Shown here in pieces: positions 1 to 7,844 of a DNA stretch of 20,898 nucleotides. This stretch comes from Patescibacteria group bacterium (GTDB taxonomy: Bacteria > Patescibacteriota > Doudnabacteria > UBA920), in contig JAMDEL010000056.1 in the NCBI GenBank assembly GCA_023487095.1, positions 1 through 20,898 on the forward strand. The letters are read 5' to 3'. Numbering within the stretch: the stretch's first letter is position 1; every line of letters begins with the position of its first letter. The notes beneath the pieces were generated by a model that had not been told where the DNA came from, made no database searches, and was given only the letters and a program-made list of their open reading frames with translations. The position numbers and the translations under genes were made by a program.

Positions 1-1
1 A

Positions 2-1156
2 AGCAGCCTTTCGGACAAGCACTTGCTCGCGCTCTATAACGAGCATACCCAAGTGCACATTGGCCGCTACGAGTGGGGCTGGATCCCGGTAGCCGGAGAT
101 ATGTTCCATAACAACCTGACCAATCGGCTCAAAGAATACTTGCGCGGACTGGGTGTCAAAGAAGGACAAATTAATCCCGACCTGGTTACCTTAACCAGTC
201 CCGAACAAAAATCCCCCATCCAAGCCGAACAGGAAGAACTGCTTAAAATTGCGAGCCTGGCTGAAAAAAATAATAAAAAACTTACCCCGGCGGCAGAAAG
301 GCTGCTTAATACGCACTACAAAAAATACTTTTGGACCAAATACCTCTTCTTAGGCACTCAGGGCGTTTATAATTATGCCTATTACGAAGCCGAGATAAAA
401 AGGATTTTAGACGAAGACTCACCCGCAAAACAACTGCAAGACATTAAAAAGAAATTTAAAAAAGAAGTTGCCAAAAGGGAAACGCTCATAAAAAAACTGG
501 GCATTAAGGGCGCCTGGAAAACCATTTTGGACCAGTGGGGCGGATTCATGATTACCAAGATTTACCGGCGCTACGGACAAATTTTCCTTTTATACAAAAT
601 GGAGTTTGTGCTGAAAGAAATCGCGCGACGGCATGGTCTGTCGCTTATGCAAATCCGGTTCATGCTCCCCTCCGAAGTGAATACCTTGATGAAAACTGGC
701 AAAGCCCCAAAAAACTTGCACGAACGCACCAAGTTTTGCGTGTACTTTACGGAAAAAAACTTTGAAAAAATTTACACGGGCAAAGAAGCGGAAAGGCTAG
801 CCAAACAGACGGAAAGGAAAGTTGACCACAACGTCACCCAGCTTTACGGCCAAACCGGCTGTCCGGGTTACGGCAAAGGCCGGGTGAAGATTGTCATCCG
901 CGCCGAGGATATGGCCAAATTTGAAAAGGGCGATATTTTAGTTTCCATTGCCACGGATCCGGATATTGTTCCGGCTATGAAAAAAGCCGCGGCCATTGTT
1001 ACCGAACAAGGCGGCATTACTTCGCACGCGGCCATTGTCTCGCGCGAACTGGGCGTGCCCTGCGTAATTGGCACCAAAATCGCCACCAAAGCCCTTAAAG
1101 ACGGGGATCTGGTGGAGGTGGACGCCAACCAGGGGATAGTCAGAAAGTTGCAATAA
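2..1156 (+). CDS. Helical acceptor-like domain + phosphohistidine domain protein, copy 1 (5' partial)
   Basis: The frame is open to the window edge (codons from base 2), so the true start lies upstream; a TTG at 23 is only the first possible start inside the window. Residue numbers count from that TTG. The N-terminal three quarters is helical. It carries an H-x5-W motif (H98, W104) and, further on, an E-I-A-R-R ... Q-x-R-x-M-L-P-S-E segment that resembles the helical domain of rifampin phosphotransferase-like proteins. The last ~90 residues are a PEP-utilisers phosphohistidine domain: G-x-G-K-G-x-V loop, then TEQGGITSHAAI with the predicted phospho-accepting His335 (codon 1025-1027). There is no ATP-grasp and no TIM barrel, so it cannot be a complete PEP synthase. 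Its C-terminus is nearly identical to that of the next gene. The substrate is unknown. Confidence 0.85.
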   Translation, partial: SSLSDKHLLALYNEHTQVHIGRYEWGWIPVAGDMFHNNLTNRLKEYLRGLGVKEGQINPDLVTLTSPEQKSPIQAEQEELLKIASLAEKNNKKLTPAAERLLNTHYKKYFWTKYLFLGTQGVYNYAYYEAEIKRILDEDSPAKQLQDIKKKFKKEVAKRETLIKKLGIKGAWKTILDQWGGFMITKIYRRYGQIFLLYKMEFVLKEIARRHGLSLMQIRFMLPSEVNTLMKTGKAPKNLHERTKFCVYFTEKNFEKIYTGKEAERLAKQTERKVDHNVTQLYGQTGCPGYGKGRVKIVIRAEDMAKFEKGDILVSIATDPDIVPAMKKAAAIVTEQGGITSHAAIVSRELGVPCVIGTKIATKALKDGDLVEVDANQGIVRKLQ

Positions 1157-1166
1157 TTAAACAGCT

Positions 1167-2597
1167 ATGTGGTTAAAATACGTCACCAGAAGATTAGCGG
1201 TGCAAGTTGCCCAGGCCTGGAATTTTGGCTGGGGTGAGGCCATGCGAAAAAAATACGGCCTGCAGGTTCCGAGCACCCTGGTATTTTATGACGGGAAAAA
1301 GACCGAATACTACGTAGACTCAAGACAGCATCATCTATACGTTGCCGGGCTTTATAAACTGCTGCAAAATCAAAAATTCCTAAGAACCTTTCACTCTGAG
1401 GCCCGCGCTAATTTGGAAAAAATTTTAAAGGACACCAAAACACGCTTTAAAAAAGACCTCAAAAACCTTGGCAATGAAGAGTTATTAAAACTTTATCAAA
1501 ACTTCGTCCTCCCCCGCCAAGCGCAGTTTTACGTTGATATGTGGACGGTCTTCAACATTGGCGAGCCATTAGCCGAAGTGGTAAAAAACCAACTAGACGC
1601 TTACCCCTTAACCTCCAAACAAAAAACCGCGTACCTGTTATCACTCTCTTCGCCCTTGCAGCCTAACGACGTGATGCAGGAAAGAAAAGCCGCCCTGCGC
1701 TTAAGCCTGGAGAAAAATAAACTGGGGCCTAGCGCATTCCGCAAGGCAGTTGCACGGCACACCAAGGAGTATTGCCACATTCCGGTTTATGACATTGACC
1801 ACGAACCTTACCACGAGCAACATTTTCTAGAAGAAGTTAAGGCTTTAAAAAATCCCGGGCTGGAATTGGAAAAAATCCGAAAAACCTTCCGCAACAGGCA
1901 AAAAAGCTTCCAAACGGCTTTAAAAACTCTGAGACCTTCAAAAAAATTTAAACTCCTGCTTTTATTCCTAAAAGACAACGTGGCCTTGAGGGACTATCGC
2001 GATAAGATCAGGCAGCAGTTAAATATGGAGCTAAAAAAGCTGTATACCGAAATCGGGCGCAGGCTAAAACTAAGCCTCTACCAAACCACACTTTTGACAG
2101 ACGAGGAAATAATTAGCCACCTCAAGCACTGTAAGGCTTTTGACCCTAAGGAAGCTCTTAAAAGGGAAAAAAGCTTCCTGCTTTTTCAAAAAAAAGCCAA
2201 ATCAAACATTTTTTCCGGCAAAACCGCCATCGGCAAAGCCAGAAAAGAATTAAGCTGGGCAAAAAATAAAACCGGCAGTATTATTAAAGGGATAATTGGT
2301 TCTGCTGGCTATACCAAAGGGACCGTGAAAATCCTCTATACCAACAAGGACTTAAATAAAGTTAAACCGGGCGATGTTATGGTGACAACCATGACTAGGC
2401 AAGATTTTATTACCGCCATCAGGAAAGCCAAGGCTCTGGTAACCGATGAAGGTAGTGTTACGGCCCATGCGGCCATTATCGCCAGGGAACTCGGTATTCC
2501 GTGTATTGTTGCTACCAAAATAGCCACCAAAGTCTTAAAAGACGGGGACCTGGTGGAAGTGGACGCCAACCAGGGAATAGTCAAAAAGCTAAATTAA
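1167..2597 (+). CDS. Helical acceptor-like domain + phosphohistidine domain protein, copy 2 (variant signature)
   Basis: 476 aa, ATG start 10 bp after the previous stop. Residues 1-60 are mixed alpha/beta, ~60-370 are helical and Lys/Leu rich, and ~385-476 form the His domain. In the helical part the H-x5-W motif seen in the relatives keeps the His (H198) but has His at the Trp position (H204). The E-I-G-R-R-x2-LS motif is intact. The His domain reads TDEGSVTAHAAI: the predicted catalytic His434 (codon 2466-2468) is present, but the second Gly of the usual GG pair is Ser. The 43 residues from this His to the end match copy 1 at 34 positions by hand count. Probably a substrate-specific phosphotransfer protein that needs an external ATP-grasp partner; whether the Ser substitution lowers activity cannot be told from sequence. 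Confidence 0.87.
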   Translation: MWLKYVTRRLAVQVAQAWNFGWGEAMRKKYGLQVPSTLVFYDGKKTEYYVDSRQHHLYVAGLYKLLQNQKFLRTFHSEARANLEKILKDTKTRFKKDLKNLGNEELLKLYQNFVLPRQAQFYVDMWTVFNIGEPLAEVVKNQLDAYPLTSKQKTAYLLSLSSPLQPNDVMQERKAALRLSLEKNKLGPSAFRKAVARHTKEYCHIPVYDIDHEPYHEQHFLEEVKALKNPGLELEKIRKTFRNRQKSFQTALKTLRPSKKFKLLLLFLKDNVALRDYRDKIRQQLNMELKKLYTEIGRRLKLSLYQTTLLTDEEIISHLKHCKAFDPKEALKREKSFLLFQKKAKSNIFSGKTAIGKARKELSWAKNKTGSIIKGIIGSAGYTKGTVKILYTNKDLNKVKPGDVMVTTMTRQDFITAIRKAKALVTDEGSVTAHAAIIARELGIPCIVATKIATKVLKDGDLVEVDANQGIVKKLN

Positions 2598-2600
2598 TTT

Positions 2601-4187
2601 ATGTCTAAAAAAGTTCAAAATCTATGGCGGAAAAACTTTGATATCCGAAGGGTGGATTTTTGCCTGCCTGTTGAAACCGCGCCCGGCTTTGGGGGTTTGA
2701 ATTTTCTGACCAATGGAAAAAATTCAATAAGCAGGTTCATTTGGGTGGTTGAAAACCTGGATAACACCGGCACCTACTTTCTAAAACACGAACTTCGGGA
2801 AATAGTAGAATTGACCATGAAAACGATTTTAGAAAACCCAAAAAGGGCTGATGCCGTACACCAAGAAGCCATTAAACTCAACTGGGATTATTACAAGCTG
2901 GCCTTAAAAATGAGGCGACTTCCGTTTGCCAAACTTACTGACAAGCAGCTTCTCGCCTGGCAAAAAAAACTTTTTAACCTCCAATTTTTAAGCCATTGCT
3001 GGAGCTTGCCCACGACCTGGTTTTTGGATTCCGACGGCGAGGATTTCAGCAAGCATTTAACCGCCTTTTTGCAAGACAGGATAAAAAAACTGGGACTGGC
3101 TATTGAGCCTGCGCTGGCTTTTAGCGTGCTTTCCACGCCGAGGGATGAATCTTTTACTGCCAAAGAAGAAAAAGCCTCCCTTAAAATCCTCTCCTGGATG
3201 AACGAAACCCTCTCGCTGAAGCTTTGGTTGCAAAGCCAGACCGACGGACAAATGGTAAAAAACCTACGGCAGCTGCCCAAGCCTTGGATAAAAATCATTG
3301 AAAAACACCATTACGATTTTTGCTGGCTCCCCTATACCTACATAGGCCCGGCTTATGGCTTGGATTACTATTTGGAAACCTGGCGGGGGCTCTTACAAGA
3401 AGATTTTGACCCAAAAAAGAGGATGGAAGAGTTGGAAAGCAGGGCCAAAGCCGTGCAGGAACAAAAAAAAGAATTAGTCGGGCGCCTGAAACTTAGCGCC
3501 TTGGAAAAACACTGGTTTAAAATTGCCGCGGACATTGTCTGGCTCAAGGGCTTTAGAAAAGAAACCTTTTTCCATGGCTTTTACACTATGGACATGCTGC
3601 TTAAGGAAATAGGAAAACGCAGCGGGCTTTCCACACTCCAGACTAAATACCTCTTGCCTTCCGAACTGCCCAAGGCCCTTGCGGGGAAAGACTTTGCAGG
3701 CGTTGTAAACGAACGGCAAAGGTTTTCGGTTATTTACGGCCAAACGCCAAAAAATTATAAAGCCCTCAAAAAAGGTTGGACGGAAAAGGGCGTTACGGTT
3801 TTTACGGGCCAAAAAGCCAAAACCTTCCTAAAAAAACAAAAATTTGAAAAAATTAAAGTAGTTCAAACCAACGATCTTACCGGCACTTGCGCCTGCCCGG
3901 GCGCGGCTAAAGGAACTATCCGGATTATCAACGTGCCCGAAGAGATTGGTAAAATGAACCCAGGCGACATTATGCTTTCCCACACCACCTTCCCCTCTTT
4001 AGTCCCGGCTATGAAAAAGGCCTCGGCTATTATCACTGAGGACGGCGGTATTACCTGCCATGCGGCCATTGTGGCCCGCGAACTCCAAACGCCCTGCGTT
4101 GTAGGCTGTAAGCACGCCCTGCAAATTCTAAAAGATGGCGATATGGTGGAAATTGATGCAACCAAAGGCCTGATAAAAAAACTATGA
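2601..4187 (+). CDS. Helical acceptor-like domain + phosphohistidine domain protein, copy 3
   Basis: 528 aa, the longest of the set; ATG 3 bp after the previous stop. It has the alpha/beta start, then a long helical region. That region has an STP turn near residue 178, H236 and W242 of the H-x5-W motif followed by Y-x-Y-x-GP, and E-I-G-K-R-SGLS with LLPSEL near 337-359. A V-x-ERQRF-x-V-IY stretch follows, like the L-x-ER-x3-F segment of rifampin-phosphotransferase-type proteins. The C-terminal His domain contains CACPGAAKG, then TEDGGITCHAAI with predicted His487 (codon 4059-4061). All expected motifs of this paralogue family are present, so it is a good reference member. Its stop overlaps the next start (ATGA). 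The acceptor substrate cannot be deduced. Confidence 0.88.
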   Translation: MSKKVQNLWRKNFDIRRVDFCLPVETAPGFGGLNFLTNGKNSISRFIWVVENLDNTGTYFLKHELREIVELTMKTILENPKRADAVHQEAIKLNWDYYKLALKMRRLPFAKLTDKQLLAWQKKLFNLQFLSHCWSLPTTWFLDSDGEDFSKHLTAFLQDRIKKLGLAIEPALAFSVLSTPRDESFTAKEEKASLKILSWMNETLSLKLWLQSQTDGQMVKNLRQLPKPWIKIIEKHHYDFCWLPYTYIGPAYGLDYYLETWRGLLQEDFDPKKRMEELESRAKAVQEQKKELVGRLKLSALEKHWFKIAADIVWLKGFRKETFFHGFYTMDMLLKEIGKRSGLSTLQTKYLLPSELPKALAGKDFAGVVNERQRFSVIYGQTPKNYKALKKGWTEKGVTVFTGQKAKTFLKKQKFEKIKVVQTNDLTGTCACPGAAKGTIRIINVPEEIGKMNPGDIMLSHTTFPSLVPAMKKASAIITEDGGITCHAAIVARELQTPCVVGCKHALQILKDGDMVEIDATKGLIKKL

Positions 4188-5662
4188 GGCATCACTACTT
4201 TAAAACCAAAGTAATAAAGATGGGCCAATGGGCCACAACTCTTCTTGATATGGAAACGTGGTATGGACAGGAAATCAACCGCTTCTTTAAAAAGCTGTTC
4301 GGGATACAGAAAGGAATATTAATCCTATACGACGGGACAACCGGATACTCTCACAACTATGTGCCCGAAGAATATTTTGCCTTGCTTCACAAACAAATAA
4401 AAAATATCAAGAGAAAAAATTACAAAGCCTTAGAGAAAAAATTAAAAACATTCTACACCCTGGTCGAAAAGGCAAAAAAATCGGTTGCAAAAACCTACCA
4501 GAACCCCACAAGACAAAACAATGGACAGTTAAATAAATCATTTTTTCGGGTGCGTCACTGGATTCACCATTTGGCTATCTTTGACCAGTTCGGCTGGCTG
4601 GCCGAAGAGGGCTTTATGCCCCAACTTGAAAGCGTTCTGGTAGAAAAGCTTAAACTAAAAAAAGATTCCCCGGATTACCACAACACACTCTTTACTTTGA
4701 CGATGCCGGAAAATATTTCCACAACTTTAAAAGAAAAGATGTCTGTTCTGGAGCAGGCGATTAAAATCAGAGAAAAACGGCAAAGCCTGGCCAGAGCCGG
4801 CAAGACTTTGGCAAAAAAATTCGGGTGGCTGCCGGTTTTCTGCTACGGACAACCCTGGCAAGCAGAACATTACATACAGGAACTAAGCGGCCTAGCGAAC
4901 ACAAGCCTGGCAATGCTTAAAAAAGAGTTTTTAGATTTGAAAAATTACCGGAAAAACCGAAACGAAAAAATCGCAAAAATTTTAAAAGAACACCCTTTAA
5001 ACGCCAAAGATTTTCAGCTTTTTACAGACTTCGGACTGGCGATAGACACCCGGAATGAGGCGGAATATTTTGTCAGCTACGGCGGCTATTTCCTTATGCC
5101 TTTATACCAGGAAATCGCCAAGCGGCTCTTTATCTCGGTAAAACAACTTCGGGATTTTACCGAAGAAGAACTGTCTGACGCCTTGCTGGGCAAGGCAACA
5201 GCCGAATCAATCTTGGCAAAAAAAGGCAACTACGGCGGCTGTGGTTACGACAAAAAAATGCTAAAAAGAATAAATTTTACGCCAACAGAAGCGGAGAAGC
5301 TTTTTAAATACGTGGAAAGTTATGTTAAGCCCGTGCAGGGAGGCGATGAAACAAAAGGCGTTTGTGCCAGCCCTGGAAAAGCAATTGGCAAAGCGCGCAT
5401 CGTACCCTCTCCCGAATTCAATCACAAAGTCAAAGACGGCGATATTCTTTTCACCTACGCCACGACCACCGACTATTTGCCGGCTATGAAGCGCGCGGCT
5501 GCCATAGTCACCGAAGTCGGCGGACTCACCTGCCACGCGGCTGTGGTCTCCAGGGAATTTGGCATTCCTTGCGTGGTCGCCCTGGCCAATGCCATGAAAA
5601 ACTTTAAAGACGGCGAACTTATTGAAGTCAACGCGGACAAAGGCCTTGTTAAAAAACAATGA
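4184..5662 (+). CDS. Helical acceptor-like domain + phosphohistidine domain protein, copy 4 (divergent)
   Basis: 492 aa if it starts at the ATG overlapping the upstream stop by 4 bp (ATGA, suggesting translational coupling); Met13 (4220) is an alternative start. The fold plan is the same as in its neighbours but the helical domain is the most divergent. The His of the H-x5-W motif is replaced (Leu209, with W215 kept), the E-I-A-K-R motif is present, and a small Gly/Cys insertion (GNYGGCGYD) precedes the linker. The His domain is canonical around the active site, TEVGGLTCHAAV with His451 (codon 5534-5536). After it, the T-K-I-A-T-K segment shared by several copies is missing. It may use a different acceptor or have lost transfer in the helical domain while keeping the phosphohistidine. 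Confidence 0.86.
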   Translation: MRHHYFKTKVIKMGQWATTLLDMETWYGQEINRFFKKLFGIQKGILILYDGTTGYSHNYVPEEYFALLHKQIKNIKRKNYKALEKKLKTFYTLVEKAKKSVAKTYQNPTRQNNGQLNKSFFRVRHWIHHLAIFDQFGWLAEEGFMPQLESVLVEKLKLKKDSPDYHNTLFTLTMPENISTTLKEKMSVLEQAIKIREKRQSLARAGKTLAKKFGWLPVFCYGQPWQAEHYIQELSGLANTSLAMLKKEFLDLKNYRKNRNEKIAKILKEHPLNAKDFQLFTDFGLAIDTRNEAEYFVSYGGYFLMPLYQEIAKRLFISVKQLRDFTEEELSDALLGKATAESILAKKGNYGGCGYDKKMLKRINFTPTEAEKLFKYVESYVKPVQGGDETKGVCASPGKAIGKARIVPSPEFNHKVKDGDILFTYATTTDYLPAMKRAAAIVTEVGGLTCHAAVVSREFGIPCVVALANAMKNFKDGELIEVNADKGLVKKQ

Positions 5663-7161
5663 GAGAAAAGTGGTCCCAATTTGCAAATGAATATGTGGTC
5701 TCTCTCTTTCCCACCTACATGCTGCCGGAAGGCCTACTTGAAGGTACTAAAAAATGGCTGGGCTCCCCTGTTCACATTGCCCTCAAGATTGAAGACGAGG
5801 CAATTGTCTGGTATTTCAAGCCCGAAAACTGGAAACGAGGACATGTTGCCCTGGTAAACAGAATCCAGGCCGACCCCAAATTCCTCCGCGGTATATACCG
5901 ACAAATGGAAAGCTTGGGAAAACAGCAGATAGCTTTTGCAAAACAGGCAGCAAAACAAGCCCTGACAGCCAATGACACGAAACTAAACGCCCTTTACCAA
6001 AAATTCGTTTCCTTAAACACCCGAGCATATAGCTATGGCCTTATGCTGCCGCTACTAGATTACCAGGAGACGACTTTTCTAAGCGACGAGCTCCACGCCA
6101 TACTAAAAAAACGGGAGAAAGACAGGTATTTTAACCTACTGACCACACCCCTCAGGGAAACGAACATAAAGCGGCAGGAACTGGAACTTCTAAAAATTTA
6201 TGGCCGCATGAGAAAGATACGGCAACTGGAAAAACAGCTGCTTCGCCTAGCGGCCGGGGAGTTTATTTTCCTGCTTCAAACAAAATATAAAGCACTTTAC
6301 CGGCTGTTCCAAAAGCATGTGCAAAAATTTTGTTGGGTTTATTATGTTTACCAAGGGCCAGCCGCCACAGAGGAATATTTTGCCGACCTGTTGAAGGATT
6401 TGGCAGAAAGACGGGTTAACCCCAAGAGGGAAACGGCCCTTCAGTCAGCTGAAAAAAAATCAGTGGAAAAACGACAAAAACAGCTGCTTAAAACCTTAAG
6501 CCTTACCTCTTACGAGCGGCAGGTTATCCTACTTGCGCGCGATGGGGTGTTTTACAAAGCCCTGCGCCGGGAATTACAAAGCTGTTCTTACTACCACATA
6601 GAAAATGTGCTTAAAGCCATTGGCAGACGGCTAAATTTGAGCCTGGCGCAGGTCCGCCTAATGTTAGGTAAAGAAGTGGAACGAGCTTTATTGAAAAAAA
6701 AGATTGATATCAATCTTTTAAACCGGCGAGCCAAACTTGTCTATTTGGAGCACACGCAAACTACCACCTGTCTAAGCGGCAAACGGGCTGCCGACTACCT
6801 AAAAACCCACGCCAAGCAAGAAAAACTTAACCTTAATGTGTCGGAGGCCGCAGGCACAGTGGCGTACCCGGGAATGACTAAAGGCAAGGTGAAAGTCATA
6901 AACTCGCCCAAGGAGATGGGAAAAATGCGCCGCGGCGACATTTTGGTCGCCCAAACCACAAACCCCAACCTCATGCCTGCCATCCGCCAAGCCGCGGGCA
7001 TCGTGACCGACGAAGGCGGGCTTACCTGCCATGCAGCCATAGTTTCGCGCGAACTGAAAATCCCTTGCGTAGTGGGTTTAAAAATCGCCAGCAAATTTTT
7101 GAAAGATGGCGACTTAGTAATACTAGATGCCAATAAAGGCATTGTTAAAAAAATAAGTTAG
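5659..7161 (+). CDS. Helical acceptor-like domain + phosphohistidine domain protein, copy 5
   Basis: 500 aa, start coupled to the previous gene through ATGA. The mixed alpha/beta N-terminus (~1-60) is followed by a highly charged helical domain with TTPLRE (162-167), H220/W226 and Y-x-Y-QGP (H-x5-W motif), then A-I-G-R-R-LNLS-x2-Q-V-R and N-R-R-x-K-L-V-Y. The His domain (~410-500) has the V-A-Y-P-G-M-T-K-G-K-V loop and TDEGGLTCHAAI with predicted His458 (codon 7030-7032). The architecture without ATP-grasp or PEP-binding barrel supports a split rifampin-phosphotransferase-like arrangement with the ATP-grasp encoded at 9635. The next gene, a kinase-like protein, starts 6 bp after the stop. Confidence 0.88.
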   Translation: MREKWSQFANEYVVSLFPTYMLPEGLLEGTKKWLGSPVHIALKIEDEAIVWYFKPENWKRGHVALVNRIQADPKFLRGIYRQMESLGKQQIAFAKQAAKQALTANDTKLNALYQKFVSLNTRAYSYGLMLPLLDYQETTFLSDELHAILKKREKDRYFNLLTTPLRETNIKRQELELLKIYGRMRKIRQLEKQLLRLAAGEFIFLLQTKYKALYRLFQKHVQKFCWVYYVYQGPAATEEYFADLLKDLAERRVNPKRETALQSAEKKSVEKRQKQLLKTLSLTSYERQVILLARDGVFYKALRRELQSCSYYHIENVLKAIGRRLNLSLAQVRLMLGKEVERALLKKKIDINLLNRRAKLVYLEHTQTTTCLSGKRAADYLKTHAKQEKLNLNVSEAAGTVAYPGMTKGKVKVINSPKEMGKMRRGDILVAQTTNPNLMPAIRQAAGIVTDEGGLTCHAAIVSRELKIPCVVGLKIASKFLKDGDLVILDANKGIVKKIS

Positions 7162-7167
7162 CACTTC

Positions 7168-7821
7168 ATGAACAGAACAAGACCGAGATACGAGACCTTA
7201 ACGGGAGACATGCCCTTTCTTTTGGGCGAAAAAGTCGGCGAAGGCGAACACGCCGAAGTTTTTCGTTCCCTGCAGGACCCCCATAAATTGGTAAAAAAAC
7301 TAAAAATACGGGAGGAGTTTACCATCTGGGACGATTTTGACGCCGAACATGTGCTGGGTAATTACTCAGAAGAACAATTCCGCGAACACTACCAATCCGC
7401 CTTAAGCTTGCTCCAGAAGCATTTAGAAGGCTTCCTGCCTAAGACTCAGTTGGTTTTTGGGCATACGAATGAAAACAAGACTACGGGTTATCTAATCACG
7501 GAAGAAGTTATGCCGGAAACGACTGACAATTCCAAAGAAAAATTGGAAAAGATGGACGAAATGCTTGCTGCTGTGGTCCAAATGTTTATTGACCAGCCGA
7601 AAGGGCCCAAGTTTGTGCCTGATATTTTTGGCAAAGAGGAATTCCGTTACGGCCACACGGCAAATAACCTTGCACCTAAATTCTATATTCTGGATGTCTA
7701 CCCGACTTTCAAAATGACCTCTTCCGAACTCTGTGCTGGGATTAACCAAATAATCCAAAAAGACGGCCAACAATTCTTCCCGAAAACGCTTGAAACTATG
7801 AAGCAGCTAGAATATATGTAA
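7168..7821 (+). CDS. Small protein-kinase-like protein embedded in the phosphotransfer array
   Basis: 217 aa. The N-terminal half looks like the N-lobe of a protein-kinase-like fold: a glycine-rich loop V-G-E-G-E-H-A-E-V-F (23-32), a Lys pair at 43-44 in the ATP-lysine region, and a hinge-like Y-L-I-T-E-E-V at 108-114. The C-terminal part has H-T-A-N-N (163-167) and L-D-V-Y-P (175-179), similar in spacing to the catalytic-loop Asn and the metal-binding Asp of aminoglycoside-kinase-type folds. The usual HRD/HGD catalytic Asp is not evident and the protein is short, so it may be a minimal, atypical or inactive kinase. It lies 6 bp after copy 5 and 23 bp before copy 6 on the same strand, so it is probably co-expressed. 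The kinase assignment is inference from motifs. Confidence 0.55.
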   Translation: MNRTRPRYETLTGDMPFLLGEKVGEGEHAEVFRSLQDPHKLVKKLKIREEFTIWDDFDAEHVLGNYSEEQFREHYQSALSLLQKHLEGFLPKTQLVFGHTNENKTTGYLITEEVMPETTDNSKEKLEKMDEMLAAVVQMFIDQPKGPKFVPDIFGKEEFRYGHTANNLAPKFYILDVYPTFKMTSSELCAGINQIIQKDGQQFFPKTLETMKQLEYM

Positions 7822-7844
7822 CTTCCAAGCTTTCCTACCTCTTT

